64,000 nt of DNA from Vibrio campbellii CAIM 519 = NBRC 15631 = ATCC 25920 (GTDB lineage Bacteria > Pseudomonadota > Gammaproteobacteria > Enterobacterales > Vibrionaceae), in the NCBI RefSeq assembly GCF_002163755.1, contig NZ_CP015863.1:2914001-2978000 (forward strand), written 5' to 3'. Both the position numbers and the translations under genes were made by a program. The stretch's first letter is position 1; every line of letters starts with the position of its first letter. Positions 36,801-51,851 of this stretch are shown here, one piece after another. The notes beneath the pieces were generated by a model. That model made no database searches and was not told the origin of the DNA. It saw only the letters and a list, made by a program, of their open reading frames with translations.

Positions 36801-37510
36801 CGAAGAGAGTTATAGAAAGCTTCCGTTGTTTGACCAGAAAGCGTACGTCCAGAAGCATCGGTAATGGTACCGGAGATCATCACCGGTAACTCGATACTTA
36901 GTTCTTCGAAAACACTATCAACCGCGAAGGCACAAGCTTTAGCGTTAAGCGTATCGAAGATGGTCTCGATCAGAATAAGATCAGAACCACCTTTTATCAG
37001 CGCTCGAGTGGATTCTGAATAAGCTTCAACAAGCTCATCGAAGCTGACATTACGATAGCCCGGATCGTTTACATCAGGGGAGATAGAACAAGTACGGTTT
37101 GTTGGACCAAGCACACCCGCGACATAACGTGGGCGCTCTGGCGTTTTTGCCGTCCACTCATCAGCGGCTTCACGAGCAAGCTTTGCAGCGGCATAGTTGA
37201 TTTCCTCACTCAGGCTTTCCATCTCATAGTCAGCCATCGCGATCGTCGTCGCGTTAAAGGTGTTGGTCTCAAGAATATCAGCGCCAGCTTCTAAGTAAGC
37301 GCTGTGAATTTCCTTAATCAATTGAGGCTGAGTGAGCACCAACAAATCGTTGTTGCCTTTTAGATCACAATGCCAATCCGCAAAGCGCTCTCCTCGATAG
37401 TCTTGCTCTTCAAGTTTGTATCCCTGAATCATGGTGCCCATACCACCATCAATCAGCAAGATACGTTGCTTTAGTTGAGCTTCAATCTGTTGTCTTACAT
37501 TACTTCCCAC
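33830..37510 (-). CDS. metH: Cobalamin-dependent methionine synthase
   Basis: A 1226-residue modular enzyme moving a methyl group from 5-methyltetrahydrofolate through cobalamin to homocysteine. Modules: homocysteine-binding (about 1-330; zinc ligands in GLNCALG and GGCCGTTPEH), pterin-binding (about 350-620; INVGERTNVTGSARF, IMVDSSKW), cobalamin-binding (about 650-890; DVHDIGKNIVGVV supplies the His ligand) and the AdoMet reactivation domain (about 900-1226; GIRPAPGYPACPEHTEK). The start is GTG 37510 with GAGG seven bases upstream. A MetJ operator lies about 50-65 bases upstream, implying repression by S-adenosylmethionine. Confidence 0.98.
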   Translation of the reverse strand: MGSNVRQQIEAQLKQRILLIDGGMGTMIQGYKLEEQDYRGERFADWHCDLKGNNDLLVLTQPQLIKEIHSAYLEAGADILETNTFNATTIAMADYEMESLSEEINYAAAKLAREAADEWTAKTPERPRYVAGVLGPTNRTCSISPDVNDPGYRNVSFDELVEAYSESTRALIKGGSDLILIETIFDTLNAKACAFAVDSVFEELSIELPVMISGTITDASGRTLSGQTTEAFYNSLRHVNPISFGLNCALGPDELRPYVEELSRISESFVSTHPNAGLPNAFGEYDLSPEDMAEHVKEWAESGFLNLIGGCCGTTPEHIRHMAMAVEGVKPRDLPELTVACRLSGLEPLTIEKETLFINVGERTNVTGSARFKRLIKEELYDEALEVARQQVENGAQIIDINMDEGMLDAEACMVRFLNLCASEPEISKVPIMVDSSKWEVIEAGLKCIQGKGIVNSISLKEGKEKFVEQAKLIRRYGAAVIVMAFDEVGQAETRERKLEICTNAYRILVDEVGFPPEDIIFDPNIFAVATGIEEHNNYAVDFIEAVADIKRDLPHAMISGGVSNVSFSFRGNNYVREAIHAVFLYHCFKNGMDMGIVNAGQLEIYDNVPDKLREAVEDVVLNRRHDSTERLLDIAAEYAGKGVGKEEDASALEWRTWSVEKRLEHALVKGITEFIVEDTEEARLNASKPLEVIEGPLMDGMNVVGDLFGEGKMFLPQVVKSARVMKQAVAHLEPFINQEKQAGSSNGKILLATVKGDVHDIGKNIVGVVLQCNNYEIIDLGVMVPCEKILKVAKEENVDIIGLSGLITPSLDEMVHVAKEMERLDFDLPLLIGGATTSKAHTAVKIEQNYKNPVVYVNNASRAVGVCTSLLSDELRPGFVEKLDVDYERVRDQHNRKKPRTKPVTLEEARANKVAIDWDKYTPPAPVKPGIHIFYDFEVSTLRKYIDWTPFFMTWSLVGKYPTIFDHEEVGEEAQRLYKDANELLDRVEREGLLKARGMCGLFPAASVGDDIEVYTDESRTEVAKVLHNLRQQTEKPKGFNYCLSDYVAPKESGKLDWVGAFAVTGGIGERELADEYKAQGDDYNAIMIQAVADRLAEAFAEYLHERVRKDIWGYATDEALSNEELIREKYQGIRPAPGYPACPEHTEKGPLWDLMNVEENIGMSLTSSYAMFPGASVSGWYFSHPDSRYFAIAQIQEDQLQSYADRKGWDRIEAEKWLGPNING

Positions 37511-37560
37511 AGTACAGCCTCATTCCTTTAGTTATCTCTCCATCCTATCACACAAATTAA

Positions 37561-37576
37561 AGGAGTCTAGACGTCT
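37561..37576. promoter_or_regulatory. MetJ operator (tandem met boxes)
   Basis: AGGAGTCT at 37561-37568 (6 of 8) directly abuts AGACGTCT at 37569-37576, a perfect met box. Two adjacent 8-mers are the minimal MetJ site. It lies in the metH-antiporter divergent region, nearer metH. Confidence 0.75.
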
Positions 37577-37699
37577 AAAATGCGAATTACTGATTATTTT
37601 GCTTCCGTCGAGTGACAAAATAATCTCGAAAAAATGTTTGCTATTTAGTCAACATCGTCCGAGAATTCGATTCATAAAATGTTACAAATAGAGAGCTCT

Positions 37700-39025
37700 A
37701 TGTCGGTCTATCATACTTTATGTTTTCTATCTGCAGCCGCAATGGTTATTGCCTTTGTAAACAGTAAGATAGGAAAGATGCAAACCACCATCGCAATCAC
37801 TGCCGGTTCGATGATTCTTTCACTCCTCATTCTAATCGCAGGCCAAAATGATTGGTTTCATCTCACCGAGATAGCAACCGAAACTGTGACCAGCATTAAT
37901 TTTGAAGACTTTCTTCTCAAAGGCATCCTTGGATTCCTACTTTTTGCCGGTGGCTTGGGGATCAAGCTTCCTAACCTCAAAGACCAAAAGTGGGAAATCA
38001 CTGTACTCGCTTTAGGCGCAACCCTCTTCTCAACCTTCTTCATTGGTTTTGTGCTTTACGGCTTCTGCCAAGTTATCGGTATTCAATTCGATCTTGTTTA
38101 CTGCTTACTCTTCGGTGCGCTTATCTCTCCTACCGACCCGATTGCAGTTCTCGCCATTGTCAAAAAGCTTAATGCCCCAAGACGTATCTCGACACAGATA
38201 GAAGGTGAATCTCTGTTTAACGACGGATTTGGCCTCGTGATCTTCGTGACACTCTTCACCATCGCGTTCGGTACCGAAGCACCAACAGTAGGCAGCGTTA
38301 CACATCTGTTTATTCAAGAAGCTATCGGAGGCATTGTTTACGGCTTCGTATTGGGTTTGATTTTCCACTACCTAATCAGCGCAACTGATGACCACTCAAT
38401 GGAACTACTGCTTACTATTGGTGTTCCTACCGCTGGTTACGCATTGGCAGAATATCTTCACGTATCGGGACCGCTAGCAATGGTGGTGTCGGGTATCATG
38501 ATTGGTAACTGGACGCGCTTTATTGGCTTCTCGAAAGAGAGTGAAGATCATCTGGACCACTTCTGGGAGCTAGTTGATGAATTCCTAAATGGCGTCTTGT
38601 TCCTACTGATCGGTATGTCGATGCTACTGTTCGAATTCCACAAAGAAGACTGGATTATGATGGCTATTTCAGTACCACTGGTGCTCACTGCTCGCTATCT
38701 CAGTGTATTCATCTCTTATATTGGCTTTAAGCGCTACAGAAAGTACAACCCATGGTCAGTGAAGATCCTTACTTGGGGTGGTCTGCGTGGTGGTCTTGCA
38801 TTAGCAATGGCACTATCAATCCCTTCCGGCATCTTGGTTATCCCAGAGAAACTGATTGATGTAAAAGAGATCATTATGGTCATGACTTACTCTGTGGTAG
38901 TGTTCTCAATCCTTATTCAAGGCTCAACTATTACACCAATGATTGAGAAGGCAAAACAAGCAGAGAAAGAAATGGAAGCAGAAGGCTCAGTTGAGCCACA
39001 AGAAGCAAAAGCTTCTCAAGAATAA
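37700..39025 (+). CDS. CPA1-family Na+(K+)/H+ antiporter
   Basis: A 441-residue membrane transporter of the CPA1 (NhaP/NHE) family with about 12-13 transmembrane segments. ATG 37700 (MSVYHTLCFLS) is preferred over 37679 because GAGAG lies upstream. Family landmarks are LISPTDPIAVLAIVKKL (the ion-binding Asp) and EGESLFNDGFGLVIF; WGGLRGGLALAMALSIP lies in the C-terminal half. The hydrophilic tail is short and Glu/Lys-rich (about 410-441), so no large regulatory domain is present. It probably exchanges sodium or potassium for protons, useful in a marine cell; ion preference is not visible. Confidence 0.88.
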   Translation: MSVYHTLCFLSAAAMVIAFVNSKIGKMQTTIAITAGSMILSLLILIAGQNDWFHLTEIATETVTSINFEDFLLKGILGFLLFAGGLGIKLPNLKDQKWEITVLALGATLFSTFFIGFVLYGFCQVIGIQFDLVYCLLFGALISPTDPIAVLAIVKKLNAPRRISTQIEGESLFNDGFGLVIFVTLFTIAFGTEAPTVGSVTHLFIQEAIGGIVYGFVLGLIFHYLISATDDHSMELLLTIGVPTAGYALAEYLHVSGPLAMVVSGIMIGNWTRFIGFSKESEDHLDHFWELVDEFLNGVLFLLIGMSMLLFEFHKEDWIMMAISVPLVLTARYLSVFISYIGFKRYRKYNPWSVKILTWGGLRGGLALAMALSIPSGILVIPEKLIDVKEIIMVMTYSVVVFSILIQGSTITPMIEKAKQAEKEMEAEGSVEPQEAKASQE

Positions 39026-39047
39026 GTACTTTTATAATGATCAAACT

Positions 39048-39072
39048 AGGCAGCCATTTGGCTGCCTTTTTT
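39048..39072 (+). terminator. Rho-independent terminator of the antiporter gene
   Basis: AGGCAGCC and GGCTGCCT pair around ATTT and are followed by TTTTT. Confidence 0.92.
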
Positions 39073-39659
39073 GTGCCTAAAGTCTAAGGTGCCTACAACA
39101 AAAACAATACACAGATGCCAACCTACCTTAAGTAACTTCACGCAGCGGTTCTTAATCCATACTCATGCACATAGACCAATGTAACACTAAGAGCAGAGTC
39201 GCTAGTAACTTACCAAATTGAAAAGAAGAAGTACCTCCTCTCCATATAATAAAAACAACTCGGAGACTGAGCTGAGAATGAATTACGGAAGATAGGAGTC
39301 TTCAGGCTAAAGCCAACTCAGCAGAAATAAGTGAAGACGACTAGGCGAGAGCTATAGAGTTCATCTACTCAAACATCAAAATCTTTACTAGATAAAGATA
39401 AGACGTTCTAAATTAGCTGATAAGTCTGAGCATCAATATCCACTTCGATTACATGCTAGCTAAACTTTATTAGAGAATTAACAAGCCCATAGATACAAAA
39501 CATCGTCTCTTAGTATTTTCCTAAGTAAGAGAGTCTAAATCGGGAACGCCTGAAGAAACGATTGACTAAGAGGAAACTCTTTGGAGATCTACTCCCTAAA
39601 AGGGAGCTCATTCTGCTCTAGAAACGATGAAAACAGTTCGAAGACTGGGGTTCTAAATA
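39073..39659. other. Gene-free stretch of about 590 bp
   Basis: I see no supported coding region, tRNA or known RNA motif. It contains short hairpins, for example CTCCC/GGGAG at 39592-39606 and CTCTTA with TAAG near 39510-39530. It lies downstream of the second rRNA operon and is AT-rich. It may be trailer RNA or decayed sequence. Confidence 0.5.
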
Positions 39660-39743
39660 AGAGGCGGAGCGGCTGGGCTTACACTCAATTGGACTCGTAC
39701 ACGAGCGGGACTCATTGGTCATAGACCAATCGCAAATACGAAA

Positions 39744-39769
39744 AGACCTCAGCAGAAATGCTGAGGTCT
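39744..39769 (-). terminator. Second terminator after tRNA-Asp
   Basis: AGACCTCAGCA and TGCTGAGGTCT form an 11-bp stem with a 4-base loop; on the minus strand TTTTCG follows. It backs up the terminator at 39847. Confidence 0.8.
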
Positions 39770-39846
39770 GTAATAAGTGGCTGACGGCCGGGGTTGCGGG
39801 CAACCGGGACTCGTTGGTCGTAGACCAAAATAATAGCGCAAACGAA

Positions 39847-39874
39847 AAAGCCCTAGCATTTCTGCTAGGGCTTT
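39847..39874 (-). terminator. Terminator of the rrn-tRNA-Asp transcript
   Basis: AAAGCCCTAGCA and TGCTAGGGCTTT form a 12-bp stem with a 4-base loop. On the minus strand it continues TTCGTTT, giving a U-rich tail just after tRNA-Asp. Confidence 0.9.
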
Positions 39875-39885
39875 GTCTGAATAAT

Positions 39886-39962
39886 TGGCGGAGCGGACGG
39901 GACTCGAACCCGCGACCCCCGGCGTGACAGGCCGGTATTCTAACCAACTGAACTACCGCTCC
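39886..39962 (-). tRNA. tRNA-Asp (GTC)
   Basis: A 77-nt tRNA with encoded CCA. The minus strand starts GGAGCGGTAGTTCAGTTGG; the anticodon loop is CTGTCAC (GTC) and the T arm is GGGTTCGAGTCCC. It lies 29 bp after 5S rRNA and is probably co-transcribed with the operon, as for some E. coli rrn operons. Confidence 0.97.
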
Positions 39963-39991
39963 GCACTGGTTAGACATAAAGTCTAAATTTA

Positions 39992-40112
39992 AAGCCTGGC
40001 GATGTCCTACTCTCACATGGGGAAGCCCCACACTACCATCGGCGCTAATTCGTTTCACTTCTGAGTTCGGAATGGAAATCAGGTGGGTCCAAATCGCTAT
40101 GGTCGCCAAGCA
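39992..40112 (-). rRNA. rrf: 5S rRNA, downstream operon
   Basis: A 121-nt 5S rRNA beginning TGCTTGGCGACCATAGCG on the minus strand and ending CGCCAGGCTT. It contains CCGAACTCAGAAGTGAAACG and GTAGTGTGGGG. It differs from the other copy by one base (GATTTCC here, GACTTCC there). Confidence 0.97.
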
Positions 40113-40236
40113 AATTCTTGCTTTTACTTTCAGCTTTTTCTAAAAACTGAAGGCAAAAAATTTGGAAAGCTGTTTCAGTTCTTACACATTCAATTCGTTC
40201 TTGCTTTGAGTCCATCAAAACCCCTTGGGTGTTGTA

Positions 40237-43124
<2,888 letters not shown>

Positions 43125-43324
43125 ATACAACCCGAAGGAGTTTCGAATTGAAGTTAAACAACCAAAGTTGCTATCTCATTATTTGAATGAGCGAGATAGC
43201 TTTCGATTTTGCCGGACTCAAATTCCAAGAACACTTGAATGTGTTGTATTGGTGTTTGTCATAAAGACAAACATTGAGAACTTTACAATCAACAATAAAT
43301 TGTTGATTTGTCAGCTTTCCAAAT

Positions 43325-43335
43325 TGTTAAAGAGC
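43325..43335 (-). promoter_or_regulatory. BoxA antitermination site, 16S-23S spacer
   Basis: The minus strand reads GCTCTTTAACA, the boxA core bound by NusB/S10 in rRNA antitermination, between tRNA-Ala and 23S. Confidence 0.8.
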
Positions 43336-43403
43336 TAGATTTCTTAATGAAACCATTTTTAAAAGCACTCTACTTTCTATAGCAAAGAAAGTGCGCTTAA
43401 AGA

Positions 43404-43479
43404 TGGTGGAGCTAAGCAGGATCGAACTGCTGACCTCCTGCGTGCAAGGCAGGCGCTCTCCCAGCTGAGCTATAGCCCC
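43404..43479 (-). tRNA. tRNA-Ala (TGC)
   Basis: A 76-nt tRNA with encoded CCA in the 16S-23S spacer. The minus strand starts GGGGCTATAGCTCAGC; the anticodon loop is CTTGCAC (TGC). It lies 43 bp after tRNA-Ile. Confidence 0.97.
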
Positions 43480-43522
43480 ATCAAGGTGTCGATACTGTAT
43501 GCCAATTCCTTGGGAAGGGAAT

Positions 43523-43599
43523 TGGTGGGTCTGAGTGGACTCGAACCACCGACCTCTCGCTTATCAGGCGAACGCTCTAACCACCTGAGCTACAGACCC
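43523..43599 (-). tRNA. tRNA-Ile (GAT)
   Basis: A 77-nt tRNA with encoded CCA. The minus strand starts GGGTCTGTAGCTCAGGTGG; the anticodon loop is CTGATAA (GAT). It is the first spacer tRNA after 16S, the usual Ile-Ala arrangement. Confidence 0.97.
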
Positions 43600-43664
43600 A
43601 GTATCGTCTCTTTCGTATAAACCGTATCAATCTGTGTGGACACTCATCGTGAGTAATCATCGTA

Positions 43665-45217
<1,553 letters not shown>

Positions 45218-45389
45218 AAGATTTTGTCGGCTCAATGAATACTGAACATTACATAAAGTAATGTTTGAATTGACTGTGCTGAATCTTTTGATTCAATGGT
45301 CACTTCGTTTCATTGAAACCTAATTTGATACCGAAGTATCTAATTGGATTATCATCAACGAGTGCCCACACAGATTGATAGGTCTATAT

Positions 45390-45400
45390 TGTTAAAGAGC
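45390..45400 (-). promoter_or_regulatory. BoxA site in the 16S leader, downstream operon
   Basis: GCTCTTTAACA on the minus strand, between the promoter and 16S. Confidence 0.78.
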
Positions 45401-45437
45401 TTGGCTTTCAGTGCCTTAGCACTTAAGCGAGGTGCGT

Positions 45438-45465
45438 ATAATACGCTTTCCACTTTGAAAGTCAA
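45438..45465 (-). promoter_or_regulatory. rRNA promoter of the downstream operon
   Basis: The minus strand has TTGACT (45460-45465), a 16-base spacer and TATTAT (45438-45443), then a GC-containing discriminator (ACGCACC). A 40-base AT-rich near-palindrome directly upstream could act as an UP element. Only this one promoter is visible for the operon. Confidence 0.8.
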
Positions 45466-45503
45466 CATAAAACTCTAAAATAATTTAGAACTTTATGGTG
45501 ACT
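45461..45503. repeat. Imperfect palindrome overlapping the rrn promoter
   Basis: GTC..CATAAA..TCTAAA-ATAA-TTTAGA..TTTATG..GAC forms a roughly 42-base dyad centred at about 45482, immediately upstream of the -35 element. Confidence 0.7.
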
Positions 45504-45523
45504 TGCTTATTAAATAAGCAAGT
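45501..45523 (-). repeat. 10-bp hairpin after upstream 5S
   Basis: ACTTGCTTAT and ATAAGCAAGT pair around TAA. On the minus strand it is followed by CACCATAAAG and no U run, so termination after the upstream operon is doubtful. Confidence 0.7.
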
Positions 45524-45531
45524 GGGAAATA

Positions 45532-45652
45532 AAGCCTGGCGATGTCCTACTCTCACATGGGGAAGCCCCACACTACCATCGGCGCTAATTCGTTTCACTT
45601 CTGAGTTCGGAATGGAAGTCAGGTGGGTCCAAATCGCTATGGTCGCCAAGCA
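45532..45652 (-). rRNA. rrf: 5S rRNA, upstream operon
   Basis: A 121-nt 5S rRNA, the same as the other copy except for one base near 45619 (GACTTCC on the minus strand). The end is 9 bp before the hairpin at 45501-45523. Confidence 0.97.
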
Positions 45653-45745
45653 AATTCTTTAATTCGGAAAGCTGATTTTAAGTTCTATTTATACACATTC
45701 AATTCGTTCTTGCTTTGAGTCCATCAAAACCCCTTGGGTGTTGTA

Positions 45746-48634
<2,889 letters not shown>

Positions 48635-48826
48635 ATACAACCCGAAGGAGTTTCGAGTTGAAGTCAAATCACCAAAGTTGTCTGCAATTTTTATACATGA
48701 TGCAGACTCGATTTTGCCGGACTCAAATTCCAAGAACACTTGAATGTGTTGTTTGGAGTATTCAATTAAGAATACTTTGAGAACTTTACAAACAATCTTA
48801 AAGATTGTTTTGTCAGCTTTCCAAAT

Positions 48827-48837
48827 TGTTAAAGAGC
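48827..48837 (-). promoter_or_regulatory. BoxA site, 16S-23S spacer of the upstream operon
   Basis: GCTCTTTAACA on the minus strand. This 273-bp spacer has no tRNA gene. Confidence 0.8.
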
Positions 48838-48907
48838 TATGTTAGCTACAAGCTTTCGCTTGTGAACTATCAATCTGTGTGGACACTCATCGTGAGTAAT
48901 CATCGTA

Positions 48908-50460
<1,553 letters not shown>

Positions 50461-50632
50461 AAGATTTTGTCGGCTCAATGAATACTGAACATTACATAAA
50501 GTAATGTTTGAATTGACTGTGCTGAATCTTTAGATTCAATGGTCACTTCGTTTCATTGAAACCTAATTTGATACCGAGGTATCTAATTGGATTATCATCA
50601 ACGAGTGCCCACACAGATTGATAGGTTCTTAT

Positions 50633-50643
50633 TTTTAAAGAGC
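50633..50643 (-). promoter_or_regulatory. BoxA-like site in the 16S leader, upstream operon
   Basis: The minus strand reads GCTCTTTAAAA, a boxA variant, between P2 and 16S. Confidence 0.6.
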
Positions 50644-50684
50644 TACTCTTCTTTGCGATTCACATCACTTCGGAAGAGGCGGCC

Positions 50685-50712
50685 ATTCTAGCGAGATAAT
50701 TTTCTGTGTCAA
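50685..50712 (-). promoter_or_regulatory. rRNA promoter P2, upstream operon
   Basis: TTGACA (50707-50712), a 16-base spacer and TAGAAT (50685-50690) on the minus strand, followed by the GC-rich discriminator GGCCGCC. Confidence 0.85.
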
Positions 50713-50779
50713 ACACTTTTTGACATTTATTTTACTTTTTAAAAGTAAAAGCAATTAACTATTTCGTTTTTCTTTCTGA

Positions 50780-50829
50780 CCTTGTCGACTTTGCCTTGAA
50801 GCCTTGTGAGCTCTGCCCTGTCGACAAGG
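50780..50829 (-). repeat. Inverted repeat at the start of the rrn P1 transcript
   Basis: CCTTGTCGAC (50780-50789) and GTCGACAAGG (50820-50829) are perfectly complementary. The P1 start point falls at about 50827, so this would fold at the very 5' end of the precursor rRNA. Confidence 0.75.
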
Positions 50830-50833
50830 AGGC

Positions 50834-50861
50834 ATTATAGAGATCGCGCTCACATTGGCAA
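50834..50861 (-). promoter_or_regulatory. rRNA promoter P1, upstream operon
   Basis: TTGCCA (50856-50861), a 16-base spacer and consensus TATAAT (50834-50839) on the minus strand, with discriminator GCCTCC. An A/T-rich UP-like stretch with TTTTTTGCAATTTTTGC lies upstream. Confidence 0.88.
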
Positions 50862-50957
50862 GCGTTATTTTGCAAAAATTGCAAAAAACAATGATTAAAC
50901 GATGAGTTTTCGATCAAACCTTTATTTATCCAACTTTACCCCAAGAAAGCAAACAAC

Positions 50958-50966
50958 TTATCCACA
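50958..50966 (+). promoter_or_regulatory. DnaA-box consensus upstream of rrn P1
   Basis: TTATCCACA is a perfect R1-type DnaA box, about 100 bases upstream of the P1 -35. It is a single site; an overlapping weaker match follows at GTTATCC. Confidence 0.4.
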
Positions 50967-51002
50967 GAGTTATCCTTTTTCACCCTCTTTTTCTTCCTCT
51001 AT

Positions 51003-51040
51003 AAATAAAGAAAGCTGCTTTACAGCAGCTTTCTTTATTT
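51003..51040 (-). terminator. Terminator of cysJIH
   Basis: A 17-bp perfect stem (51003-51019 with 51024-51040, TTAC loop, core AAAGCTGCT). A/T-rich ends give U-rich tails in both directions. Confidence 0.9.
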
Positions 51041-51071
51041 ACCCTGAACACGGCTTTCGCCAGATTAGCAT

Positions 51072-51851
51072 CTAAATGCCTGAGCCATCCTGCTCACTAC
51101 CGTCGTCTTCATGTAATCCACACTCACGCTTTAAGCCAAAGAAACGGGTTTCTTCTTCTGACATACCCGGCTCCCACTTTCTACTGGTATGGGTATCTCC
51201 TACTGATAAGTAACCTTGCTCCCAAAGAGGGTGATAACTCAAACCATGCTCTTCTAGGTAGTAGTGCACATCCTTATTAGTCCAGTCGATCACTGGTAAG
51301 AATTTAAATACGCCATTTTGAATCGACAAAATTGGTAGACCTGCACGAGATTGACTTTGCTCTCTACGCAAACCTGAAAACCAAGTACCGACGTTTTGCT
51401 CACGTAGAGCTCGTCGCATTGGCTCGACTTTGTTTATCTTGTTGTACTTTTCAATTCCCTCTATACCTTGTTCCCAAAGTTTTCCATAACGTGCTTCTTG
51501 CCAATTGGCACTTTCTTTTGCTCGGTACACTTTAAGGTTGAGGTTCAGTTGCGCTTTCAGCTGGTCGATAAATTGATAAGTCTCTGCAAATAGATAACCA
51601 GTGTCCGTTAGGATAATTGGAATGTCCGGCTTTTGTTGTGTCACAAGATGGAGCATCACTGCGGCTTGGATACCGAAACTGGAAGAGACTGCGAACTCCC
51701 CTTCCAAGTTCTCCAATGCCCACTTTACTCTCTCTTGTGCCGAAAGCTGTTCGAGCTCGACATTGATTTGAGCAAGACGGAGGATTTGCTCCGTCTTTGT
51801 TAATGTCAGTAACTCTGCTAGCTCCGGTTTGGACGCTACAGAATCAAGCAT
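51072..51851 (-). CDS. cysH: Phosphoadenosine phosphosulfate reductase
   Basis: A 259-residue PAPS reductase that reduces activated sulfate to sulfite using thioredoxin. ATG 51851 (MLDSVASKPELAELL) is chosen because GAGG lies six bases upstream and it overlaps the cysI stop by 8 bp; the longer frame lies inside cysI. The PP-loop-like SSSFGIQAAVMLHL is near residue 55, and the catalytic ECGLH is near the C-terminus (about 246-250). The extra Cys pairs of iron-sulfur APS reductases are absent, supporting PAPS specificity. Confidence 0.96.
   Translation of the reverse strand: MLDSVASKPELAELLTLTKTEQILRLAQINVELEQLSAQERVKWALENLEGEFAVSSSFGIQAAVMLHLVTQQKPDIPIILTDTGYLFAETYQFIDQLKAQLNLNLKVYRAKESANWQEARYGKLWEQGIEGIEKYNKINKVEPMRRALREQNVGTWFSGLRREQSQSRAGLPILSIQNGVFKFLPVIDWTNKDVHYYLEEHGLSYHPLWEQGYLSVGDTHTSRKWEPGMSEEETRFFGLKRECGLHEDDGSEQDGSGI

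Larger units (their letters stand above)
39660..39885 (-). repeat. Two decayed units of tRNA 3'-half plus terminator
   Basis: Read on the minus strand, two tandem degenerate units follow tRNA-Asp. Each has GAGTCCCG, a variable 30-40 bases ending in an acceptor-like GCTCCGCC or GTCAGCCA, TTATT, and in one unit a hairpin terminator ending TTTTCGTATTTGCG and a TTGGTCTAYGACCAA palindrome. The same order (GAGTCCCG, acceptor end, terminator, palindrome) begins within intact tRNA-Asp. They look like successive duplications of the tRNA 3' half and its terminator. Confidence 0.6.

Noticed and set aside
39618..40109. 163-residue open frame on the minus strand spanning tRNA-Asp and 5S
   Set aside because: It reads through 5S rRNA, tRNA-Asp and the terminator repeats; its translation over the tRNA is the familiar false-protein pattern.
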